From Symbiodinium natans (lineage: Eukaryota > Sar > Dinophyceae > Suessiales > Symbiodiniaceae), in assembly GCA_905221605.1 (NCBI GenBank), contig CAJNDS010002667.1, positions 146,252 through 210,251 on the forward strand: a DNA stretch of 64,000 bases, given 5' to 3'. The position numbers were made by a program, and so were the translations under genes. Below the pieces are notes generated by a model. That model had not been told where the DNA came from. It saw only the letters and a program-made list of their open reading frames with translations, and ran no database searches. The number at the start of each line of letters is the position of its first letter. The first letter of the stretch is position 1. This document shows, piece after piece, positions 51,301 through 64,000 of this stretch.

Positions 51301-53314
51301 CTGGACAACCCCCTGAAATGATTTAGCCCATCTAACAAGACCTACAGTTAGCTGCGGATAAACCGATCTTTCCTCCTCGAGTCGTCGAGTCGGCACCACA
51401 ACCGCGGTCCCTAGCCCCTTAAGCCACCAAATCCCTAGATGAAGGTAAACTTTAGTTCCGTGCAAGCAGCCAAGAACTCTGCGGCTTCAGCCGCAATCTG
51501 CCTCAGCAGCGATGGCGCCTCTTGCTACAGTCGAGCTGAGGACTTGCACATTGTCGATTTTAGACACCTTGAATTCAAGCCCAGACCCTAAAAACCACCT
51601 CACAGGAGATCGAGACCTCAACTTCTAGAAGGCAATGGGGAAGGGTTCCGAAATCGTTTGACGCTCCCTGAAACCTGCGGTGTGCTCCGCACTGAAGGTT
51701 GAGGCGCTGACTGAGGATTCAGGAGTGTTGCAGAGTTTTGGCTGGTTTTGTAGAGTTTGGCGGCGCTTGTAGGGGCAGGGCTCCTCGTCCCAGGATCTCA
51801 CCCACTCTTCAAGGCTCTCACGTGTGCCGTTGGTACGGAAGCCATTCCTCAGCGATTTATGCAAACTCCGAAAAGCCACAAAAGACCCAGAATGGAGGGC
51901 AGCCGTGCGTGTTCTGTGTTCGGTCTTTTCTACATGCTCAAGACTACTCTAGGCAATCTTGGCAGCTTCAGGAAAAGATTTGGGATTTTGAAGCCGATGT
52001 GTGTGTGAAATATCGCCCAGGCTCACGTGTGCCAGGCCCTCGTTGTCATGGCCTACATGCTCCTGGGCTTGCAGGCAGCTGTGACTGTTGCTGCGCACTT
52101 GTCGACGTTCATGCTTCATTGTCTTGCAGCAAAAGCGCTTTGTGACGAGTCGGAGTTCCTTTCGTATTGCAGCTGTTACATCATGGCTGTGGCCACATAT
52201 GCTGCTCATAGGTGCAAGAGGTCTCATGAGCAGCCAAGCCCCGAAATAAGGGTAGCCGTGTTAACTGTCAGCACTATCGCGTGAGCAATATGGTTCCTTT
52301 GCTGTGGGAGGCATGCCCATGCTAACTGTGTCATTGCCACTGCCCAACGAACCGCAAACGGAGCCCAAGCCTTCAAGTACAACCAGCACTCTACACCAGA
52401 ACCCTAAATCCGGGGGAGAATGAGAAATCCTGTAAGTGGGAAACGCTTCTAATGGCATAATGACCTGGTGGCTGGAGCAGAACCCTCAAGCCGAGCAGGA
52501 ATGCAACTAGAATCTTGCAATCCTAAACCCAAAAATCCAAGTGCTTGCAGGCTGAAATGTGAAGAAGACAGCTCAACAAGATCACAGCTACTGCCTGCAC
52601 CAAGGCATTGGTGTTTTTGCTTTTTGTCGTAGAGGACGTGGGGTGGCGACCCTAGTTGTCATTCGCAAAGATTCGCAAAGGATGGCAAAGGTTTCTTACG
52701 GTTGCTTGTTGCGGGTAAGGCTTGGGATGTGGTTGCGCATCGGGATCTTGGGCCCCTTCCCCTCGCCCCGCACCCCCCGACCTTTCGGTGATCGTGCCAG
52801 GGTGCCACGGTGGACAAACTCAGCAAGTGTCTGCCCACAAACGACATCGAGGTCGCCTCGGCAGAAGCCATCCTTAACCCAAGTGGGCATGCTCAGGCTT
52901 GGAGGGTTTGAAGGTCTCAAGGGATTCTGGGTGGTGCTATGTTTGTGCTTCAACTTCGTCCCGATCCGGACTACTCTCCGCTCGCATCCAAAACCTTGAT
53001 GTCGCCCGGCAGTCCGGAATCTGCTAAGCACATCCTTGATTCCCTTGATGTAAAAGGCTCGACTGGTGGAAGCTGGGCCCGGGCATGACCCGCTCGCTGA
53101 AGCTTTGGTGTGCACCGACGTTGCGGAAACGAGGTACCAGCCGAAAGCTAAAATTCCTAATGTGGCCGTGTGCTTTTGTGTAGAGCACCAGAAGCAAACA
53201 CGCCTTAGTCTGAGAAGACTTGCAGTGCAAGCCATCAAAGTAGGAAACCGAGCCTAGGCGATGCGCGCAGTTTCGCAGCTGCCCGAACCGACAAGAAAGG
53301 ACCAGGTAGTTTAC

Positions 53315-53407
53315 GTGCGAGGAAATGCAAATCACCACGAGCAGAACAAACATCCCCAGGTACTTTACAATCTTGCACAGCACCACCAATAACGAAAGAG
53401 CTTGAGC
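53315..53407 (-). CDS. Candidate exon with one membrane segment
   Basis: A GAG|GC acceptor at 53407 and a GT donor after 53315 bound 31 in-frame codons, including LSLLVVLCKIVKYLG and MFVLLVVICISSH. The hydrophobic run is long enough to cross a membrane. It vaguely recalls an S5-type helix of cation channels, but no pore or voltage-sensor motif was found nearby, so no function is assigned. The frame stays open to 53269, so the donor could be lower. It may belong to the unidentified gene further down the same strand or to a separate gene. Confidence 0.35.
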
Positions 53408-56400
53408 CTCAGTGCAAGCCACCAAAAACGAGAGCACCCCACGGAAATTTACGAGGTAGCGAAGGAGACATCAAACCCTGCCCGGTCGCATCCTGGCCGT
53501 TCGATCCCAAATCGGCCAGCTGCCACGGCAGATAGCGGCCGTCCACCCGGTCCTCACAAGGAATTCTCGAAGGACCGTTAGGGGGAAGAGCGGGGTGCTG
53601 CGTAGGCACTGCTAGGGCTTTCTTGTGCTCCAGGGATTCGGGTGTTCGCAGCTGTAGCTTGCGCAGCTGAGATCACGACTAACTCTGGGAAGAGCTGCTT
53701 CCTGAAGAGCCCGACACAGTGCGAAACCGCAATGCAAAGCAACGCAACAGCCGCCGTGCTCATTTGTTTCACTATCTTGTTAGAACGCCCTCCTCAGAGC
53801 TACAGAGCTGCGTCGATTGTCACTACGCCCTCGCAAGCTTCGTCCGCTTCTGGACTTCTGGTCAGACGCCGTAGCAACGGGCTTGGTGCCTTCAAGTGCC
53901 CGTCTTTGCCTTTGTGAACGCCTGCAAACCCTTAAAAAGCCCACCGAAGTAAGCGCGAAGAGAGAGAAGTACCGAAGCACCACTCCCAAGACTGTTGAAT
54001 CTCCTCTGTCGGCCAGTAGTGGCCCAGGACGTCGCCCAGCTCCAACGGCAACTGGCCAATGCCTGGCTCGGGGCTTCTTTGGATGTTCGAACGTACAAAC
54101 TCCAAGTGAAAGCTCCAAGTACACAGCGAAAGCAGGAAGGGTTCGACATCGTTGCATTGCTCCCGAAATGGGCGAGACGGGCTTGGGACGGGCGGTTTTG
54201 AACCGGGGCATGAAACCCGACTGCGGAGGCTCAGATCAGGCTTGCCAGGCTGAACTCAATGCCCGAAACTGCCAACACAAGCCTAACCCTCCAAGATCTC
54301 AACACTCTGAACTCCAAATCTGGGGCAGCATGAGAAATTTTGATTTGGAGCCCAGAGTCGAGGGCGAGGGGAAGAGCTGAATTAACCGAACTGAAGGTAA
54401 CTGCCCCGGACATCCTGAACGCCTTAGGAACCCTTTCTAAACTCGAGCATGGTCCCGCGCAAAAGCCCGAAATCCCCTACACTGGAAGCAACCCGGGCAC
54501 TGGAAAGCCGCGACAAGCTGCGGCGCATGAACCTGACGGTGTGCAAAGGCGTTTGGTGGTTTCGGGGGCTTTGCGGTTTTGTGTGCCTCAAGGCGCGTTC
54601 GAGGAGTGTTGGGGAGTGTTGATAAGGAAGCTTCGGGGATGCTATTGGCTTCAAAATTGCTTGAAGCCATTCCGTGGAAATAGCTTAAGTAGACTCAGTT
54701 CTTAGGTGCCCATTGATGCACCCAAAAAAAAACAAACACATCCCCCAAGCATCCGCAACCATCTCCAGACTCTTCCAAACCACGCCCCAAAACATTTCCG
54801 CCAACACCCCGGCATCCGAGAGGCCACAGTCCCAGGGCCACCTCAAGAGTTCGCTCGTTGGCCTGTTTGGGCGGCTTGTTTTGGGCTCGGCTTGTGTAGG
54901 GCTCCTGTATTTGCGAGACTTTAACACACGGCAATGCCTGGTAGCTGTGCTTGTTCATAGTTTGTTGCAAGGTTGACTGAAGTTGACTGGGGGTTGATTG
55001 AACTTTCGTCTTAGCCAGGCTGCGGCTTCGGCATGGCATGAAAGGTCAGGCTCTCAAGCTTGGAGTCTGTTTGGCCTAAGTTTGGGGTACAGTGCTCTAA
55101 ACAAGTTCAGGGCCCGGGCACTTTCGAGTCACGTCTGTTAGGGCACCTCGTCCCCTCTTAGACCTCCCGTACCCAAACACACCGAAACCCACAGCCAAGC
55201 CTTGGGTGAGTTGTGGTCCGACGGCCCGCGATAGAGCTCAAAGGTCAAGCTGCCGAGGGATGTGGTCAACTCAGGCAGGAGGCAGGAGAGAGTTGGCGCA
55301 AGCTAAGTACCCTGCCTATATCAATTCTAAAACGTATGGATGTCAAAAAGGGAACCTGCCAAAGGTACCTACATGCAGTACCTCAAAACTGCTTTCCATG
55401 TTGAAGCCCCCTCTGCTGTAAAGATGTGCTACAGCTTCAGCTGTGGTATTTTGCAGTCCAGGGTATCGCGAGTTGGGCCTTTGGGGAGGGTGTGGCCACA
55501 AGCCAGCGCTATGTATGCCACATGAGAGCGTGCACCCTCAGTCGGCTTAAACTCTAGGTTCTGAAGTTGTTTGATGTCCTATGGCAAAGTCTTCTGCGGC
55601 ACCGGATCTCCAGAGCCTTTGAAGCCACCAGAGACCAGCACCAAGGACTAGAAACCCCGGAAACCCCTTGAACACACAGGTCAGAATAATGCAGTAGGGT
55701 GTCGGGCTTGAAGGATGCAGGTTCTTTATATCGAGCAGACTTGTATGACTCTTTAAAGTAACCTCGTGCACTCCCAGCACATACTAGCCAGTGGCCTTGA
55801 CGACACGTGTTTTGCTGAACCCTGAACCCGATGCAGATGCGAGGCTGCTTCGGGCTCCGGGTCAGTCACCATTGGGAGGTCGGCACAGCATTTCCTCGAA
55901 GGCTGTTTGCATTTGGGTCAGCTTCCAATTTCTCAGCACATATGCGGACCCTCAGCACCCTTCGGCTGCATTTCTGTCTGTCCTAATGAAGTCTGCCTGA
56001 CCAGTGCTGTTAAGGAGGGGGGACAAGGTGTTTGTACTTTGGAAGTTCGAGACTTGGAATGGATGAAGCCCACAAAAACACAGCTACTGCACACACATGT
56101 TGTCATGCATTCGTCGCCAACTTCCTCGAGGCCAATGCCTGACCTGAACCCTCGAGTGTTGGTGCGGCCGGAACCCAAAAGCCACAAAAGCCACCGTAGC
56201 CTTGAAACAATATAAAACACTGATGAAGGCATCGCCACGCTTCTGGAAACTGAAGTGGCCATGCTCGTCCCAACCTCCAGTTCAGAGTCTGATGGAGATT
56301 TGCTGTAAGGGCCGAGGAGCTCTGAGCTCAGGGTTTATCGGTTTAGAAGCCGCATCTCGAAATCAAAGTCCTAAGCCTGCAGCCCGAAGAATGAAATCAT

Positions 56401-59400
56401 GCAAACCAGCACTCTGAACCCAAGCCTTGAAGTCTCTCCAGCCGCAGAACCTACGGCATGCTAAACCAGAGCCTAAGCCTATCTCTGACCAAAGGCTCTT
56501 GGTCTTCAGCCTGGGTCCCTAAGTCGTGGGTAATGCGGACTGCTAGCAGATAAACTTGCGCCCGGAGATACAAGCTTGCAAAAAGTGCTGAGTAGGAACA
56601 TGGGGAATGAGAAGCCCTGAATTCTTCAAGGTCATCCGAGGTCTTGGAAGTCTTGGCCAGGACATCATGGGTGTGGATGAAAACGTGCTGGACCAACACA
56701 ACGCAGAACTGTCGGAAAGCAAACTCTAGAGGATAATATCCATCTGGGAGTCGTAAGTGGCAATCTCAGTCCATCCCGGCAAAACAACACCAAAGGACTG
56801 CCCAGACTGCCACGCACCGAAAACTCTCAGCCCCCCGAAAACCCTAAAGCCCTGAAGCTTGAACTAGGCTTTCGATACCCACGAAGCCATCAACAGACAC
56901 CCCACCCGCACAAGCCTGTGAATCCATCCAAACCCTTCAAGCCCTGTGCAAATCATTCAGCAGCACTATTGCCGAACCTACCCGCAGAAACGGGTGACAG
57001 CCGCAACTATCATGGGTGCGAAACAACCACAGGGACGAATGAGTGGATATGAGGCGAGTTCTTCAAGCCAAGTAACAGGATGGGTTGCCCCGGCCATTTG
57101 CGGGCTGGCAACAGAACTCCGGGCAGAAGAGCCCGAAGTTGTTGCAACTGGGCTTGGGATTCAGGGTCACTCTCCATGCTTGGGGGGGTGTGTGGGGTTC
57201 GCCTGGGCATCCCACCCCGCTTCAGAAGTTTCTGACAAGGGTGTTGAATACAGCTACAAGCTTTATGAGGGTGAAGGCTGGGATTCTTGAGGGTGCTTGC
57301 AGTGCTTGCGGATCTCGGTCCACAGAGTGTGAATTAAGGGCTCTAGGGCTTTAGGGTTGGTCTTAGGGTACAACCCGTCCCAGAACAGCCCCTTTGTTCA
57401 ACTGAAAGCTTCTGGTTGGAGGCTTTGCCGAGAGTCTGTGTCCAACAATATCCAGACCCTGCACCAGTCACGGTCCAAGAGTGCGAAAGATACCTGGGAC
57501 TCAGGATGGGACTCAGGATGGCAGGCTATGTCGTGTTTGCATCAGAGAGGGAAGAATTGCTGAACTTCTTCGGTCTGAATCTTGTGCAGACTACCTCCCA
57601 CAGTCGAATTCCCAAACCTCTTAGCGCCCAAATTCAGGCCCAGAGTAAAAGTAGCCTAAGCATTACGATTACCAGGCCTCTTGCTTGGCCAGCATCAAAA
57701 TGGGAGAGACGGACACCCAATCTGTCAAGTGATCCTAGGGTGCTTAGGGAACAGAAAGGAACGCTGCACTGGTTGGCCCCTTTCCTTCACTGCAAAGCTC
57801 CATGCTTGTGTCTATCTACAAAAAAACACCTAGGCATCCTAAACCTGCAGCATCGCTTGAGCTGTGAAAGGCCCCTGAAAACATGTGCCACACAAAAAAA
57901 CGCGTCCCATACCCTGAAGAGATGAAGCAAACCAGATTATTTGCCAAGACAAGAGGGACATGGCCCAGGCAACGGCATCTGATGCAGGCAGCCAGGGTGC
58001 CATAGCAGGTTTTAAGCAGGCCCAGGGCTTTGAGAGCTTCTCACTTGGACGTAAGCTTCAGGTTGTGGTCAGCTCGATGGTAGACAGGTCTGGTGTGGGG
58101 GACGCTCAGAAACGGGACTTAGGGTTCCAGAACCGTGTCAAGATGGTGTAAATTTAGCGGGCTTGTTTTGGGTGGGTAGAACTGAACTGTAGAGCTGGCA
58201 TGTGAGCCGGCAGGGCGCGGGGTCTGGGTCCAAGATGTTCAGATGTCCTCGCAAAGACTGAAATCTGAAACCCCAAAACCGGTTCATGTGAATGGCTTTC
58301 TTGTTGGATAGTGAGATGGGCTGCCCTTGAAACCAACCACACCGGGCGTTGCAGAACCATCCGAGCATGCTTCTGGGGCTCACATTTCCACATGCAAAGA
58401 GATGCATCCTCCGAAAAGGCCAGAAGCACAGCCTTCAGTCACAAAGAGCCCACGAAGATTCCCCACATATCTGGCCTCGCTTGCGGTTCGGAGAAGGCCC
58501 TCCCGCTCCGCCCGAAGCTCCTGGGATCCCAGCTCCGTGGAGTTGGGTCTGGAGAGGGGAGTCAAGGGCTGGATGGAGGGAGGAGGGTGGAGGGAGGGTG
58601 GGAGTCGAGGGTGGAGGGAGGGTCCCAGGTTGAGGGTTGATGGTTGAACAAACAATTCTGGCAGCTGACTGCAGGCTTGGGGTTGGGCATTCACTTTCGC
58701 AACCCAACCACTCAGTTACATTCGATGTGCCAACGCACTTTCGGCAATCGTGTTCTGTTGCTGCCAAACAGTCATTAAAAATGAGGGTGTTGTTGGGGAT
58801 CTGCTGCCAACATGCCAGCAGGTCTTCCAAACTTGGTGTAATAGCCATCTAAAACAGCAGCGTCTGCCAGGAGATGATTTTGAAAGCACAGGTTTCTGGC
58901 TCTCACGCATGTCATCGCCTAAGCCAAGCTGGTCACACGCCTCACTTCTTTGAACAAATACGTCTGAGTGCCCCTATGGCAAAAGCGCGAAACATCGTTT
59001 GAGGTCGTCGCGTATCCGTGTATCCACCAAAAAACTGCCAGTTGCGCGGGTATCAGACGAGGGCTTTTCCGATCATCGTGCCACCGCCGCCAGTCCCTGT
59101 GCAAATCCCCAGCAGACAATCTTCTGGGTTTGCCACGGTAGCGGCGGGATGTGGATCTGCAGACGTCGGTAGCAATGATATCGAAGCCGCGGAAAAGCTC
59201 GAAGGTGCTATCTTCAAAAACCCAGTTCCCAACAAGCAAAACCGCTTACCATCCACTTACGGCACCAAAGTCACCTAGCTGATGTCGCACACAGCACGAT
59301 CATTCTGCCATGGGCGAGTGGTCGTTGTCGAGCTTGGTTTCAAAAAACGCCCTCTTTGCATGGAGCATCAACGCCTGCGTAGTTTGACTAACCCAGCTTC

Positions 59401-60325
59401 CAAAACCGCATCGGGAAGTACTACTTTGTGGTGTAGCAAGGGTTCGCCTAGTCCGTGCGGGTCAAGTTCTTGCGTGTTACATGTTCCCGTCCCCCCACGG
59501 CCCACAACACCACACAAAGCCGCCGTCACCAACGTGGGTAAGGAAAAGCCCTTGAAGCATCCAAATCCAGAGACACCCTGAACGTCCCCAAAACACCGCA
59601 GCTTTCCTCCACTTCCCGCCGCAGCTCTTCCTCTCGCCGCTTTGCGGCTCGTAGCTCGGCGTCCTCCGAAGCTCAATGCCACAGCAGCTGAGATCCCAAG
59701 CTCCCCCACAAACCTGAGAGACTTGTTCAGGGTTGAGGGGCATAGCCCAGAACCTGTTTCCAATCCAGATTCAAGCCCTCTCAGCGGACTCGAACCCTAA
59801 ACCCTGAAGCTCGAGCCCCTGACTTGGCCTAGTAAAAGCCCTACAGTAAAGTACCCTAAGCGGGAAGCCCCATGAGAAATCAGGGTTTGGGGCCCTCCTG
59901 AGATCTTGGAGGGTTGAACCGCAAAGGTCTTGGGTATGTCGTCGCCAGCCCATCAAAACTCGTGTTTATGAAATGCAGAAGCCTGGAAAATCTTCATGCC
60001 TGTGAGAACAAGTAGGGTCCAGTTGGGGTGCATGGGTTCCAAGCACCACTGTGGCCACTGGCCTGCTCCTTCATCTGCACACGCAGCGCGTCGCACTCCA
60101 ACCTCGCGGTACCGCCGGGATCCAATGGCGCCCCTGCGGACAGCATGATGACTTCTGTTGGTTGCTTCCTGTCTTCCTGCTCTCAAAGATGCTGAAAAGA
60201 CACGTGCGCACACACACACACAGAGTAGAAGAAAACAACAAGCGACCACACAAGCAAGCGACCAAACGAACAAGCAAACAAACAAACAAACAAACAAGCA
60301 AACAAACAAACAAACAAACAAACAA

Positions 60326-60361
<36 letters not shown>

Positions 60362-61844
60362 CAACAACTACAGCACCTAACGACAGCAACAAAGAAGCAG
60401 CCTAGGGCTGAAATCGCCGCGGCGGCAGCCGCTGCCGCATGGGCCGCCGCAGCGGCGGCGGCAGCGCCTGCCGGGTGACAAAGCCCTGCAGCCTAAATCT
60501 TGGTGGACAGCCCTTCTGCCCCTTGACTGCCAGAAGGCAAGCTGGGAGAGGTTCAAAAGCATAAAAGAGAACGGCAGCGAAAAGCGGTCAAGACTTGCGA
60601 TAGAACTTAAGCCCGCACCTGCAAAACTGATGGAACATACGCGCGCAACACCATCAAAATTCTGAACCAGGCAGCTCAGCTTCACATGCAGCAGCTGCAG
60701 CTTGGGGCATGGGGTTTAGGGCTTCCAGTTTTGGCTAGTGCTGGGCTTCCAAACCTTGCTCCAAAAACTCCGAACCCTACAACGACGATCATCGACAATC
60801 ATCTGCAGTCCCTACGGCCCCACGGGCTACACATGTCGCAATCCACGCCTTGGGCGCTGCCACCACCCCCGGCGCCCGAATCTGGCAAGGCTGCAGGCTG
60901 AAATTCTGCAGGGCTTATTTGTAGGTTCCGGAAACTCAGGAAAGAGCAAGACAAGAAGGCAACCAGCAGAGCACTCCGACTCGCCACCTCTATGAACAAG
61001 AGCCAAGCACGCGAAAAACGGTGCAACATGGTACCTACTTGGCGTGTTCCTTTTCGGGCGAGGATGCATCAGTTGTTTCCGTGCTCCAAACCTTGCATGC
61101 ACGGCTTCCCTGCAGCCCTCCAAACCCTCAACCCAACCGATAGGACTTCCGCTTCGCAGGCTAAATGCCAAAGCCTCATGAGGCAGGCTCCCTCAGGAAT
61201 CCACGCAATGATCGATGGCAACTGATTCTCAAGGGCTTCTACTCCGGTTTCTGCTCATGTCGGCCTCCCTTTGAGGCTTTGAAGACTCGGGGATCCTGGA
61301 GACTGCCCCGATATGTACAGGAGGTGACAAGACCCTATGGAACTGCCAGCAGCGCCCAGAGTCAAGAAAACCTTCTGCCCCGTGGCTTAGAGGGCTTCGT
61401 GGGCTTTGGCCATTTGGCCTTCCATCTTGCGGGGCTGGGCGCTCGTTCGGGACCGCGACTCCGGCTTGGCTCAGTCCATGGAGTCGAACTTCTTTTCCTG
61501 GCCCGAGGCTCCAGGCACACTTAATAACCTGTTCACTCTGAACCTGTCTGAGACAGCCCAAGGTTCGCAGGGTTCTTCTTCTTATTGGAGTCCTCTGCAA
61601 GGGCAGGATCTTTTCTGTGTCTGGGCCGGCCTTTCAGGCTCGGGGGGGGACTCCTCTCTGTGTTCCGGGTTTGGGGCCACTCGCCACTCCTTCTACCAGT
61701 TGAAGTGCGCGATTTGGGCTTGGGGGTTTGGAATTTTGCCACGCGCCACGCGTTTGCGCGCCGCTCTTGCAAAAGCTCCAGGGCTCACGGCTCTAATTTG
61801 TGGGCAAGGCCTTGACCAATCAAAGAACGAAGAGCCCTGAAGGC
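53408..61844. other. No gene recognised
   Basis: Mostly non-repetitive DNA with ORFs of 60-190 codons on both strands and no recognisable motif. Possible exon material without support: minus 58668-58848 (a Cys-containing frame beginning SLEDLLACWQQIPNN) and minus 56460-56699. GGGTGGA-type purine runs occur at 58560-58625. Confidence 0.45.
60231..60362. repeat. CAAA/CAAG microsatellite
   Basis: CAAA units passing into CAAG units (60328-60362), followed by a GCC/GCN-rich stretch to about 60475 (poly-Ala in one plus frame). Low-complexity DNA, no gene seen. Confidence 0.9.
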
Positions 61845-61916
61845 CCCTAAGCCCTAAGACCCTAAAACCCTAAAACCCCAAAACCCTAAACCCTAAAAAC
61901 CCCTAAGCCCTAAACC
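61845..61916. repeat. Short telomere-like array (CCCTAAA)
   Basis: About 70 bp of CCCTAAGACCCTAAAACCCT-type units, again with the C-rich strand on plus. Shorter fragments of the same kind occur at 1706-1740 and, in the opposite orientation, at about 7973-8030. Confidence 0.8.
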
Positions 61917-63206
61917 GACGAAGGGCTCCAGGCCTGGGCCACCGAAGTCGCCAAGGCCCCAGGCGAGGCCTCGGCCTGGGCTGTTTGCCCAGCTCCTGGC
62001 CGCCACAACTCTGAGCAAAGAAGTCTGCAGAGTCTGCCAGAGAGAGAAAGAGAAAACAAAAAAGACACCAGCATAACCCTCAACTAACAGAAGACAAGAA
62101 GGATACCAACAAGAGCCCTGGCCGTCGCGGGCAAATGAAGTTCAAAAGGCTTCGGCGGAGCATCCGTCTCAAAGTTGTGTATGTTCTTTGCTGGTTCGGA
62201 GTCTTAGCGGCCGAGGATCGGAGGGCTGCAATATTGATATTGTTTTTTTCAAGAACGAATGCTGATCGGGAACACTTTTCGGGCCGGAAGACTCGCCCCG
62301 AAACGTTTCACGAACGATGTCCATTACGTTAGGCCACTCGGAGGCTTTCAAATTATTAAGGGGTTGTCAACGGAGAAATGTATTTCCCAAAGTGTTTCCA
62401 AAGATGGTGCATGAGAGAGAAGCGGAAGGCAGGTTGTGTTGTGAGACCCCTTTTTCGAGCAGGCACAGTATGGCAGGGAGTGCTTTACTTCGATTGATTG
62501 TTTCACTTCAGCAAAAAGCCGGATCAATCTGTCTGACTCAATTACAAGCATGTCAGACCAAGCCCCAACCCGAAAACAAACCCGCAAAGACTACTTACGA
62601 TGCTTACGTATAGTCTTGATTCATGCGACCCTCGTTCCTGGGAGGAGTTATCAAAACAACTCAAGATGACAGTTAGGGCTGCAGGGTGGAAAGGTCTCGC
62701 ATGGGATCTGAGTTCTCAGGCTTTACGGGAACAACCGTCAAGAGCACGCGTTTGCTCCCACAAGCGTGCTAGTAAGCACGAGGACAGGAATCGGCAAAAC
62801 AGACCGAAAAACTATAGTCGAATTCCAAGAGCTGAAAGGATGTGAGCGATCGAAGGATCGACAGCGTGTCGGCTTTGCCTGCGGAAACGGGTATATGAAA
62901 GTGGGATGTGGCCTCCGCACGGCATGAAATCCACGGTTCGAGGTTTTAGAGGGTGCTTCAGAATGCAGTTGCAGCTTACTTCCAGGCGTTTTGACTGTAG
63001 GGCCTTGTAGGGTTGTCAAGGAGCGCAGCTCCTGGAATTCAAGCTTGACGTGTGATGACATTTGGAGAGGATCAAGGCAAGTTTCTTGAGTCTCGGTCAG
63101 TTTCTGGCTGTTCAGGTCTAGGAAATGTAGGTGCATCCCAAAGACGCGAAACCGAAACCAAACCTGAGAACCAGGTCGGCAACAGGTACTTTTTTCGTCA
63201 CTAGCC

Positions 63207-63843
63207 GTGGGTCTTTTGCTGTGCCGGGTGCGGATCGTGCATGTGGGTGAGCACGAGACGTCGCAAGTCAAACTGCTCGTGCAACCCTCCTACAAGCTGT
63301 ACTGCCTTACCAACAGTCACAAGTTCTCGCTGATAACAGGGTTCGTGCAACAAGGGATTGAAATGATCGCCACCAAGGGTACAACTATGAAAGTTGGGAT
63401 GATCTCGGGGAATATGATGCAGGAATGTTGGCGTTTAATGTAAGCTTCTAAGCCTCTGAGCTGTGGTTTTGGGATTCAGGAAGAAGAAAAACGGACTTAG
63501 GACTAGGCGGCTAATGTTAAGTGGGTCTCAGGAAAATGAAAGGTTGTTCAGGGGCCGAGTTCGAGATCATGCTGTGGGCCGCCCCAGGGTCGTGAGCCTC
63601 TCTAAGGGTTTCCTTGGCTATGTGCCGCATGTGTACCTTACCGTGTCCTTCGTATCAGAGCTCATGCTTTACGATGCTTCACCGCAGCTTTATCCCTCCC
63701 AGCTAGAAAAGTGTTCCGTGCACAGGAATGCTGTTGCAAGTGTGCTTGGGCTAGTCCGCTGGACGCTGGCACACTCCGCAGCACCCCGCCTCTATGGCAG
63801 CATGCAGGAAACACCAAAGTCTTTGAAAGCGTTGAGTCGTTGA
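63207..63843 (+). CDS. Two unassigned open frames near the right edge
   Basis: Plus-strand frames 63207-63443 (with SYKLYCLTNSHKFSLITGF) and 63463-63843 (with GFLGYVPHVYLTVSFVSELM) have protein-like composition and no repeat character. A GA donor after ATGATGCAG (about 63420) and an AG|G acceptor near 63590 could join parts of them. No family is recognised, and they are on the opposite strand to every other gene here, so chance ORFs remain likely. Confidence 0.22.
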
Positions 63844-64000
63844 GGCGGTGCTTTGTAAGGCCTGCTTCGCAGGGGTTGCCTCAAATTGATTTGTGGATTC
63901 TGAAGTTTCTTGTTGTTGTCTAGTAGCAATGGCTCGCACTGCATCATCAGTCGGACCTGTACTGCCTACGTCGTTGGTACCGGGATGCATCAGGTACACC

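Noticed and set aside
52027-52284. Plus-strand hydrophobic ORF (VVMAYMLLGLQAAVTVAAHL)
   Set aside because: Could be a membrane exon, but the opposite strand is also open, neighbouring exons are on minus, and no family motif was seen.
59053-59256. Minus-strand GICTGTGGGGTMIGKAL, resembling a PLP- or nucleotide-binding glycine loop
   Set aside because: Too short and G-biased; no AG|G acceptor in a suitable place and no partner motif nearby.

Overview
This is nuclear DNA of a eukaryote, most likely a dinoflagellate. There is no prokaryotic gene packing. Long stretches are microsatellite, minisatellite and degenerate CCCTAAA (plant/alveolate-type telomere motif) sequence. Genes are cut into exons of 25-118 nt. 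The strongest taxonomic clue is splicing: in the one gene that could be reconstructed, all 30 introns with both ends placed end in AG followed by G, and their donors are GC (17), GA (9) or GT (4). Mixed GC/GA/GT donors with AG|G acceptors are the known dinoflagellate pattern. Almost none of the long open frames are genes; the real coding sequence is in short exons found by hand.

The main content is a minus-strand gene of about 26 kb (about 37.72 down to 11.73 kb) encoding FO synthase, the two-part radical-SAM enzyme that makes the deazaflavin chromophore FO (7,8-didemethyl-8-hydroxy-5-deazariboflavin). Sixteen exons at 37.72-30.24 kb spell an almost continuous CofH domain. Seventeen exons at 27.83-11.80 kb, plus a possible 13-nt last exon, spell a CofG domain. 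Together they give about 645 residues. CofH comes before CofG, the reverse of actinobacterial FbiC. Two possible linker exons lie between the halves, so a fusion is likely but not proven.

Layout. 1-11.7 kb: no recognised gene; a large telomere-like array (4.4-5.3 kb) and a 600-nt polypurine tract (6.0-6.6 kb). 11.7-30 kb: CofG half. Its largest intron gap (13.8-20.5 kb) holds a decayed Mutator-like transposase on the same strand, an 86-bp minisatellite and two more telomere-like arrays; another intron (25.5-27.8 kb) holds a TAA-type microsatellite flanked by nine copies of a 22-bp palindrome. 30-37.7 kb: CofH half; one intron carries a 1.7-kb CA/CAAA-rich tract. 37.7-54 kb: scattered minus-strand exons with the same AG|G rule, including an unidentified gene at about 47.6-51.3 kb. 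54-64 kb: no recognised gene, repeats, and two unassigned plus-strand open frames near the right edge. Every placed gene is on the minus strand, as in dinoflagellate unidirectional gene arrays.

Family assignments rest on remembered motif patterns, not on a search. Exon edges follow from reading-frame continuity plus the AG|G rule.
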